A program made the translations under genes and the position numbers. Below the pieces are notes generated by a model. It was not told where the DNA came from. It searched no databases and saw nothing but the letters and a program-made list of their open reading frames with translations. From a virus, in the IMG/VR virus record IMGVR_UViG_3300030085_003845, positions 1-23,820 of that record: a DNA stretch of 23,820 bases; one strand, given 5' to 3'. Below are positions 16,851-23,820 of this stretch, one piece after another; positions within the stretch are counted from its first letter, which is position 1, and every line of letters starts with the position of its first letter.

Positions 16851-18407
16851 ATGGCTGCAATAATTACTGACCAACTTCGTATCTTGAATGCGAAGAATTT
16901 TGTGGCTGGTGTTCAATCCAGTTCCAATTCTTACTACGCATTTATTGGACTACCTAATCCTGAAGACTATCAGTCTGATTGGGATACAAGTCCTCCTGCT
17001 CCAAAGGATTCCTTGGATCAGTCAAATGATTATTGGGACAATATGTTGGCTATGAAGAAGATTACTTCTTCTGATATCAGCCAAGTTGTAAGAAAGACCC
17101 AGTGGGCCTCTGGTATCACATATGATATGTGGAGAGGTGATATCACCCGTACTAATCCCTCACAACCATCTGGTTCGTTTGATATCTATTCTGCAAACTA
17201 TTATGTGATGAACTCTGACTTCAGAGTTTACATTTGTTTGTTTAATAACGCCACTCCAGAAAACAACTTCCAGGGTGGTCCTTCTTTGGATGAACCAACT
17301 TTCACTGACATTGAACCTAGAGAGGCAGGCAACAGTGGTGACGGTTACATCTGGAAGTACCTTTACACCATCAAACCAAGTCAGGCCATCAAGTTTGACT
17401 CTACTCAGTATATCCCTGTTCCCAACAACTGGGAGACAAGTACTGATGATGAGGCTGTAAGACAGAATGCAGCATCTTCAGGACAACTCAAGATTATTAC
17501 AATCAGAAATCGTGGTGTTGGACTAGGAACGGCAAACTCCACATATACTGGAGTTCCTATTCTTGGTGATGGTTATGGTGGAGAGGCCACAATCGTTATT
17601 AACAATGATTCCAAGGTTGAGACTATTACTGTCTCAAAAGGTGGTGAAGGATATTCATATGGTACCGTTGATTTGATAGCTGGTAATGTTCCTACAGGAA
17701 CTACCACTCCTGTTTTCAATGTAATCATCCCACCTCCAGGTGGTCATGGAGCTGACATCTATCGTGAACTGGGTGCATATAATGTTCTCACATACGCACG
17801 TTTTGAGAATGACACCGAAAACCCAGACTTCATCACTGGGAACCAATTTGCAAGAGTTGGTTTGATTGAAAACCCCAAGGCCTTTAATTCGTCTCAGAAT
17901 CTTGAACTAGATAAAGCTAGTGCAGTTTACGCACTCAGACTTACTGGTACTGGTTATAGTTCCGCATCATTTACACCAGACAGTGAAATCACACAGACAG
18001 TTGGAGTCGGATCTACAGCTATAGGTCGTGTTGTATCGTATGACCAAGTCACAGGTGTTCTCAAATATTGGCAGGATAGAACAAACTCAGGATTTAGTTC
18101 TGATGGATCACTGAACGCTGATCCTGTATATGGGTTCAGATCGAACAATTTCACCTCAACTCCCGGTGGTGGTGGTAGTTTGTCAATCCTTGGTGGATCT
18201 GCAACATTGGCTATCAATACGGCATTCCAGGGTGTCTCAACAGTTCTAAATAGTCGTACATATTATCTGGGTCAGAATTTTGTAAATGGTTTAGCTGATC
18301 CCGAGAGTCAGAAGTTCTCTGGAGATATCATTTACGTTGATAATAGACCATCGGTCACGAGGTCTAGTTCCCAAAAAGAAGATGTAAAAATTATCTTGCA
18401 ATTCTAA
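16851..18407 (+). CDS. 8: gp8 baseplate wedge subunit
   Basis: This 518-residue protein is a wedge component; in T4, gp8 binds the gp7-gp10 complex as a dimer on the side of the wedge. The order of motifs follows T4 gp8 (334 residues) from end to end: YYAFIGLPNPED (28-39), SPPAPKDSL (46-54), MLAMKKITSSDIS then VVRKTQWASGITYDMW (about 64-94), YVMNSDFRVYICL (about 119-131), GNSGDGYIWKYLYTI (about 160-174), and the C-terminus GDIIYVDNRP (491-500) ending EDVKIILQF. The extra ~180 residues lie between about 215 and 470, and carry a GGEGYSYGTVDL module and VGVGSTAIGRVVSYD followed by QVTGVLKYW, also seen in other marine phage virion proteins. ATG 16851 has no clear Shine-Dalgarno sequence. The stop is 6 bases before the next start. 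Confidence 0.92.
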   Translation: MAAIITDQLRILNAKNFVAGVQSSSNSYYAFIGLPNPEDYQSDWDTSPPAPKDSLDQSNDYWDNMLAMKKITSSDISQVVRKTQWASGITYDMWRGDITRTNPSQPSGSFDIYSANYYVMNSDFRVYICLFNNATPENNFQGGPSLDEPTFTDIEPREAGNSGDGYIWKYLYTIKPSQAIKFDSTQYIPVPNNWETSTDDEAVRQNAASSGQLKIITIRNRGVGLGTANSTYTGVPILGDGYGGEATIVINNDSKVETITVSKGGEGYSYGTVDLIAGNVPTGTTTPVFNVIIPPPGGHGADIYRELGAYNVLTYARFENDTENPDFITGNQFARVGLIENPKAFNSSQNLELDKASAVYALRLTGTGYSSASFTPDSEITQTVGVGSTAIGRVVSYDQVTGVLKYWQDRTNSGFSSDGSLNADPVYGFRSNNFTSTPGGGGSLSILGGSATLAINTAFQGVSTVLNSRTYYLGQNFVNGLADPESQKFSGDIIYVDNRPSVTRSSSQKEDVKIILQF

Positions 18408-18413
18408 GAAATC

Positions 18414-21400
18414 ATGCCACAGGAAACTAACCTCAACGTTGCTCCTTATTTTGACGATTTTGATCCGCAGAGTAACTATTATAAAGTTCTTTTCAAACCA
18501 GCGTATCCAGTCCAGGCTAGAGAGTTAAACAATCTTCAGTCGATTCTTCAGAATCAAGTTGAGGATATGGGGACACACTTCTTCAAAGAAGGTGCTAAGG
18601 TTATCCCTGGTCAGCTGACATACCTGAGTAGTTACTATGCTATTCAGATTGAACCCGAGTATCTGGGCATTCCAGTATCTCTTTATCTTGATCAGCTTGT
18701 TGGAACATTGATCACTGGACAACAGTCTGGTGTCACCGCAAGAGTAAGTTCATATATCACAAACGAGGAATCAGATAGAGGTAACTATACACTTTATATT
18801 GACTACTTTGAGTCGTCAACAACTGATGCTGCCACTCAGACATTCTTCGATGATGAAGTCCTACTGACTTCTCAGAATATTCAGTTTGCCACTACATTTA
18901 TTGGAACTAATGAAGGATTTGCAAAGGCACTTCCTATAAACGCTAACGCAGTTGGAAGTGCATTTGCACTGTCGAATGGTGTTTATTTCCTGAGAGGTCA
19001 CTTTGTTGATGTTGCTGATCAAATTCTGATTCTTGATCAGTATAACAACAAACCCAGTTTTAGAATTGGTTTGAATGTTATTGAGAGTATTGTATCTTCT
19101 GATGAAGATCCTACTCTGACCGATAACGCACAAGGATTTAATAACTACACAGCTCCAGGAGCTGACAGATTTAAGATTAGTGCCACACTTCAGAAGAAGG
19201 CATCTAACGATTATGACGACCAGAACTTTGTTCAACTTGCTGAAGTTCAGAATGGTATTCTGAGAGAAATCAACACCGGAACAGATTACAATATTCTGGG
19301 TGATGAGTTGGCAAGAAGGACTTTTGATGAGTCTGGTCACTATTACACTCGTGATTTCCTGTCCACTGTTCATAATAGTTTGAACAATGGTTATGGTAAC
19401 CGTGGTATCTACAACGCAAACCAAACCACAGCTCAAGGAAATACTCCAAGTAATGATCTCGGTATCTACAAGGTCTCTCCTGGTAAGGCATATGTGAGAG
19501 GATATGAGGTAGAACTTAGAGGTCCTTCCTTCATTGACTTCCCCAAACCAAGAACAACTAAAACTCTGGAGGGAAGATCTGTATCTTTCTCCTTTGGTCC
19601 TTCATTCCAAGTTAATAGGGCTTTCGGTGCTCCATCAATTGGGTTTGATACAACAAATATTATCAGCCTGAGAGACAATAGAGTTGGAACTGATCAGGCA
19701 ATCGCATCTGGTAAAGAGATTGGTGTTGCAAGATTCTATGATTCTGCTCTTGAGAGTGGTGCATATGATAATGTCTACCCTGACACCAACAGATGGGATG
19801 TATCACTGTTCGATCTTCAGACTTATACTGAGATTAGCCTCAATACCGCAACAACACTGACCACACCTGTATTCATTGAAGGTAAATCAAGTGGTGCAAC
19901 AGCGTATTTGAGACATTCCATCAGTGCTGGTACCGCATTGACCGCATATTGTGTTCAGGGTGAATTCTTCACTGGTGAAAAACTTGAATTTAACGGAACA
20001 AGTGAAAATTCAAGAACAACAACTGATGTTCATAACTACGAAATCTCCGATATTCAGTCACTTTTTGGTTCTGTAGGTGCTGCAGGAACATTTTCTGCTG
20101 ATGTTATCCCTGAAGTTGAGACTGTGATCGGTATTGCATCGATTACAGCTCATCATAATGGTATTTCTACGGTTTCGACTCCTGGACAAACTTGGCCTGG
20201 TATCGTTACAACTGGTAATCTGGTCCAATATTCAGATCCAGCTAAGGATTTTCCCAATCTGGCTCGTGTTACCCAAGTAAATACGAATTCGATTCAAATT
20301 GTTGGTGTTCAGACTGTCACTGCATACCGTGAGGGTGGTCTTTCTACCTCTTTGGTCGATGTAACTGATTTCTCGGTCGTTAAGTCCAATCTTCAACCGA
20401 CTTCTGGTGGAAATGTCATTAATAATGAGTCACTTTATAGTATACTCCCCCATACCAACATTCAAAGTGTTGATCTGACTAATTCTAACATCATCATCAG
20501 AAAGAGTTTCACTGTAAATATCACAAATGGATCAACTGGTACTGTTGCTGCAGCTGCAAATGAGACCTTCCTCCCATTTGACGAGGAGAGATACACTTTG
20601 GTCCGTTCTGATGGATCATTTGAGATTCTGACACAAGATAAATTCACATTTAGTGCTGGAAACACTCAAGTATCCATCAATGGTCTCGGTTCCAACAATA
20701 CTGGAGCTAAATTGACTGCAGCTTTGAGAAAAGCTAATATCAAATCTAAGTCAAAAATCAAAAAAGTTGCAGAATCTGTAATTATCTCCAGATCTAAGTT
20801 TGAAGGGTCTGGAACTGGTAACGAAACACTGAACGATGGTCTGACTTATGGTAATTTCCCATATGGAACTCGTGTTCAGGACGAAACTGTCATTTTGAAC
20901 GTCCCTGACGTTGTAATGGTATATGGAGTCTTTGAATCTAGTGGTACATCTGACCCAGAAGCTCCAAGTATGACCACTGCGTCACTTGATGGACCCAATA
21001 ATACGACAAATGACCTAATTATTGGAGAACAGGTAGTCGGAACTATCAGTGGAACGAGAGCTAAGTACATCAATAAGAAATCTGACACTCAAATCAACTT
21101 TGTTTATGAAAATAAGTCCAGATTTGAGAATGGAGAGATTGTCAACTTTGTTGATTCCGGTGTAAGTGCTATTGTAGCTGATTTGGCACTCAATGATCCA
21201 AATATCATCAATAGATACAAACTTCAAAATGGCCAGAAGGATACAATCTATGATTTCTCAAGACTTGTAAGAATTGATGGTGAAAAAGCACCTTCAAGAA
21301 AGATCAGAGTGTATTATATGTCTGCAGAGTATGATAACTCTGATACTGGTGACATCACTATCTGCAATTCTTACGATAACTTCAATTACTCATCTGAAAT

Positions 21401-23820
21401 TCCTTCTTTCAAAGGAAATAGAACTGTTGATTTCATCGATGCTCGACCAAGAGTCTCGAAGTACTCTGGTGGAGCTGGAGACAGATCTCCTCTCGAATTC
21501 TTGGGTAGAAACTTCTCTGGTGGTCAACATAGTACAAAAAATGTACTGGCATCTGATGAGTCGATGTCATTTGACTATAGTTACTATCTTCCTAGAATTG
21601 ATAGAATCTATCTCGATAGAGATGGTTTCTTGTCAGTAAAACAAGGAGCTCCTGCTGATAATCCTGGACTTCCAGATGAAGTATCAGGTGCGATGAATAT
21701 CGCCAACGTTTATCTCCCTCCTTACCTGTATTCACCTAAACAGGCTCGTGTACAGTTCATCCAACATAAGAGATATCAGATGTCTGATATCGCTAAGATT
21801 GAGATGAGGGTCAAGGATCTCGAATATTATACTTCACTCAATATTCTTGAAAGTGCAACTCTGAATCAATTCGTCCCTGACGCAAATGGTTTGAATAGAT
21901 TCAAGTCTGGTATCTATGTTGACAACTTTAGTGATCTTGAAGGTCAAGACACTCAGGTTGGTGTTCGTAACAGTATTGACAGATCTAATAAAGCACTGAG
22001 ACCTGCACACTTTACAACCGCTATTAATCTACAACTTGGAAATACCACTATCGCTGGTATTGGTACGACAAACGCTCCTAACCAAGATGCTAGATTTGCT
22101 GATATTCTTGGAACTAATGTAAGAAGAAGTGGCCAGATGGTTACTCTTGATTACAATGAAACATCTTGGTTGAGACAACCCTTTGCCACAAGGGTTGAGA
22201 GTGTAACTCCTTTCTTAGTTAGATTCTGGGAGGGTTCTCTGAGATTTGAACCTGATGTTGACGTTTGGATTGATGTCAACAGAATGGAACTGAGAGACGT
22301 TCTCATGGAAGGTTCCTTCTTGGGTGTGGCTGAAGCACTGGGTGCAGAAGTCACGACACACGCTGATGGTTCAAGATCTGGTATCACCCCAATCATTTGG
22401 CAGTCATGGGAAACTATGGGTGTTGATGTCTCCTTCGATCTTGGTAGTTCTTCCTCAACCGAGACTGTCACCTCAGATAGAAAAGGTACGGCTGATGAAT
22501 TCATTGATATGTGGCATGGCAATGGTGCTCGACACATCGAAAGAAACGGTGGTGAAGTTCCATCAGGCTTTGAGGTTGAGGAAGAGGTATCTACAACTAC
22601 AACCACTATCACTGGTACTGTAGGTGTTGATCTTCAGCAACAGAGAAAGGGTAAACAACACACAGTCAATGAACAGATTGATACTGAATCACTGGGTGAT
22701 CGTATCGTATCTCGTGAAGTTATTCAGTTCATGAGAGCTCGTAATATCGAGTTCACATCTACAAGACTGAAGCCTTTCACACAAGTATATCCCTTCTTTG
22801 ACAACGTTGATGTTAATCGTTTCTGTATCTCCAAATTGGTTGAGATCGAAATGGTATCTGGCACATTCCAAGTATCTGAGGCTGTTGCTGGTATCATGCC
22901 ATCGACAGAAGACACTGAGGATGATGGACGTACTACTACTGCAGCGATTGTAGCTCGTGTTGCAACACCTAATCACAAGTACGGTCCTTATAATAATCCT
23001 AGAGATATCTTTGAAAGAAATCCATATAACAGAGAAGAGAGAATCCCCGAAGAATATTCAGAGACCTCTACTATCCTGAACCTTGATACATTCAGTTTGG
23101 CGTCTGATGATAATCCTGAGTTCCAGGGTTATCTCGCACCTAACATGATTCTGAGAGGTGCTAACAGTAACGCAGAGGCACGTGTAACTAACGTTAGACT
23201 TGTTTCAGATAGACTTGGTACTTTGATTGGTTCATTCAGAGTTCCTTCTTCTGAAGATCCTGCAAATCCAATTTTTGAGACAGGTCGTTCTAGACTGAGA
23301 CTCACGAGTTCTCCAATTGATAGTCGTGTTGAGGGTGTTGCCACTACAGCAGCAGAAGAGATCTTCTACTCTCAAGGTGACATGGACAACACTCAGGAGG
23401 TTACACTGTCCCTGAGAAATGCCAGAGTTGAGACTGACGATAGTTTCCTTGAGACTCGTACAATCGGTGACTCAGCCACAGCGTCCACGTCCTTCCAAAA
23501 CGGAGCTTCTGAGACCAGACTGACTGGTGAGTATACTGACCCTCTGGCACAATCCTTCATTGTTGATGATGTAACTGGTGTATATCTGACTTCTGTTGAT
23601 ATCTACTTCCAGAGAGTTCCAACTGATGAATCTACTCCTGTTACGGTTCAGATTCGTGAGGTTGAACTGGGTACTCCTTCACAGAGAATCCTGGCATACT
23701 CTGAAGTTGATAAGGCACCTGATGAGATCACCGTCTCAAATGACGCTAGTATCCCAACCAAATTTACATTTGAGTCTCCTGTCTATCTGAATGGTCAGAG
23801 AGAATACGCTATCATCATTC
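18414..23820 (+). CDS. large virion structural protein, DUF4815-like N-terminus (3' truncated by window end)
   Basis: The frame is open from ATG 18414 to the last full codon at 23817-23819, at least 1802 residues, and the stop lies outside. The N-terminus (NVAPYFDDFDPQSNYYKVLF, then PVQARELNNLQSILQNQVE) is the signature of the large structural proteins with a DUF4815 domain in marine T4-like phages. Further conserved landmarks are KVSPGKAYVRGYEVE (about 352-366), VDFIDARPR (1005-1013), SYYLPRIDRI (about 1056-1065), MSDIAKIEMRVKDLEYYTSL (1123-1142), QFMRARNIEF with LKPFTQVYPFFDNVDVN, and near the window end AQSFIVDD (1712-1719) then VYLTSVDIYF and VTVQIREVELG. The role is probably in the baseplate periphery or fibre network; a precise T4 counterpart (gp9-gp12) cannot be assigned. 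It is 6 bases after gp8 and co-transcribed with it. Confidence 0.85.
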   Translation, partial: MPQETNLNVAPYFDDFDPQSNYYKVLFKPAYPVQARELNNLQSILQNQVEDMGTHFFKEGAKVIPGQLTYLSSYYAIQIEPEYLGIPVSLYLDQLVGTLITGQQSGVTARVSSYITNEESDRGNYTLYIDYFESSTTDAATQTFFDDEVLLTSQNIQFATTFIGTNEGFAKALPINANAVGSAFALSNGVYFLRGHFVDVADQILILDQYNNKPSFRIGLNVIESIVSSDEDPTLTDNAQGFNNYTAPGADRFKISATLQKKASNDYDDQNFVQLAEVQNGILREINTGTDYNILGDELARRTFDESGHYYTRDFLSTVHNSLNNGYGNRGIYNANQTTAQGNTPSNDLGIYKVSPGKAYVRGYEVELRGPSFIDFPKPRTTKTLEGRSVSFSFGPSFQVNRAFGAPSIGFDTTNIISLRDNRVGTDQAIASGKEIGVARFYDSALESGAYDNVYPDTNRWDVSLFDLQTYTEISLNTATTLTTPVFIEGKSSGATAYLRHSISAGTALTAYCVQGEFFTGEKLEFNGTSENSRTTTDVHNYEISDIQSLFGSVGAAGTFSADVIPEVETVIGIASITAHHNGISTVSTPGQTWPGIVTTGNLVQYSDPAKDFPNLARVTQVNTNSIQIVGVQTVTAYREGGLSTSLVDVTDFSVVKSNLQPTSGGNVINNESLYSILPHTNIQSVDLTNSNIIIRKSFTVNITNGSTGTVAAAANETFLPFDEERYTLVRSDGSFEILTQDKFTFSAGNTQVSINGLGSNNTGAKLTAALRKANIKSKSKIKKVAESVIISRSKFEGSGTGNETLNDGLTYGNFPYGTRVQDETVILNVPDVVMVYGVFESSGTSDPEAPSMTTASLDGPNNTTNDLIIGEQVVGTISGTRAKYINKKSDTQINFVYENKSRFENGEIVNFVDSGVSAIVADLALNDPNIINRYKLQNGQKDTIYDFSRLVRIDGEKAPSRKIRVYYMSAEYDNSDTGDITICNSYDNFNYSSEIPSFKGNRTVDFIDARPRVSKYSGGAGDRSPLEFLGRNFSGGQHSTKNVLASDESMSFDYSYYLPRIDRIYLDRDGFLSVKQGAPADNPGLPDEVSGAMNIANVYLPPYLYSPKQARVQFIQHKRYQMSDIAKIEMRVKDLEYYTSLNILESATLNQFVPDANGLNRFKSGIYVDNFSDLEGQDTQVGVRNSIDRSNKALRPAHFTTAINLQLGNTTIAGIGTTNAPNQDARFADILGTNVRRSGQMVTLDYNETSWLRQPFATRVESVTPFLVRFWEGSLRFEPDVDVWIDVNRMELRDVLMEGSFLGVAEALGAEVTTHADGSRSGITPIIWQSWETMGVDVSFDLGSSSSTETVTSDRKGTADEFIDMWHGNGARHIERNGGEVPSGFEVEEEVSTTTTTITGTVGVDLQQQRKGKQHTVNEQIDTESLGDRIVSREVIQFMRARNIEFTSTRLKPFTQVYPFFDNVDVNRFCISKLVEIEMVSGTFQVSEAVAGIMPSTEDTEDDGRTTTAAIVARVATPNHKYGPYNNPRDIFERNPYNREERIPEEYSETSTILNLDTFSLASDDNPEFQGYLAPNMILRGANSNAEARVTNVRLVSDRLGTLIGSFRVPSSEDPANPIFETGRSRLRLTSSPIDSRVEGVATTAAEEIFYSQGDMDNTQEVTLSLRNARVETDDSFLETRTIGDSATASTSFQNGASETRLTGEYTDPLAQSFIVDDVTGVYLTSVDIYFQRVPTDESTPVTVQIREVELGTPSQRILAYSEVDKAPDEITVSNDASIPTKFTFESPVYLNGQREYAIII
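22176..22197. repeat. 8-bp perfect inverted repeat within the large structural gene
   Basis: CAACCCTT (22176-22183) and AAGGGTTG (22190-22197) pair perfectly around the loop TGCCAC. This is the strongest G/C-containing hairpin I noticed in the window. It is fully inside the coding frame (LRQPFATRVES) and is not followed by a T-run. It may be an RNA structure or chance. Confidence 0.5.

Noticed and set aside
18861-19436. 191-codon open frame on the - strand
   Set aside because: It lies wholly within the well-supported large structural gene, and its translation is rich in Ser/Asn/Ile/Cys with no recognisable motif. It is what antisense reading of this codon usage produces.
21274-21639. 121-codon open frame on the + strand in another frame
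   Set aside because: Out-of-frame reading of the large structural gene, whose own frame encodes the conserved VDFIDARPR and SYYLPRIDRI motifs here.
22151-22612. 153-codon open frame on the - strand
   Set aside because: Antisense shadow; Ser/Thr/Pro-rich composition mirrors the sense-strand codons.
1-23820. Possible defence, metabolic or regulatory system hidden among the tail genes
   Set aside because: Nearly every base is in six virion ORFs with recognisable or family-like N-termini. No nuclease, helicase, photosystem, tRNA or toxin motif was seen in any frame.

Overview
The window is a tail/baseplate gene block of a large T4-type contractile-tailed phage. All recognisable genes lie on the + strand with almost no space between them. 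The closest match I can name from memory is the marine cyanophage/pelagiphage branch of T4-like myoviruses. The gp25, gp6 and gp8 sequences, the YHYH-bearing giant virion protein and the structural protein with an N-terminus like DUF4815 are all typical of phages of Prochlorococcus, Synechococcus and related marine bacteria. Host assignment is inference. No tRNA, CRISPR, integrase, transposon or metabolic gene is visible.

Layout. (1) Bases 1-45 probably hold the last codons of an upstream gene. A short hairpin/late-promoter element follows at 45-60. (2) gp25 (81-482), gp6 (484-2586) and a 4024-residue giant (2596-14670) sit with gaps of 1 and 9 bases and must be co-transcribed. These are the wedge-core genes, equivalent to W-J-I of simpler contractile tails. 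The first ~300 residues of the giant resemble the C-terminal, gpI-like part of T4 gp7. The other ~3,700 residues are a string of beta-rich repeat modules with one YHYH domain. (3) A tail-fibre/pin-like protein (14698-16812) has a gp10-like N-terminus, fibre repeats, a LamG-type lectin fold and a C-terminal cap. It has its own late promoter. (4) gp8 (16851-18407) and a very large structural protein (18414 to beyond the window end) follow a third late promoter.

Transcription. Three T4-type late promoter motifs (TATAAATA-like) lie 20-25 bases upstream of gp25, the fibre gene and gp8. They divide the window into three units: 25-6-giant, fibre, and 8-structural protein. Two of the three sit in the loop of a small inverted repeat. 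The two flanking the fibre gene share an identical 11-base core, which makes that gene look like a replaceable cassette.

How the genes work together. gp25, gp6 and gp7-type proteins form the core of each baseplate wedge, and gp8 binds its side. The gp10-like fibre and the large terminal protein are probably peripheral host-contact or baseplate-periphery parts. The most unusual item is the giant: a wedge protein that appears to have kept only the conserved gp7/gpI core and grown a very long modular extension. I see no sign of a non-virion system such as defence or metabolism.
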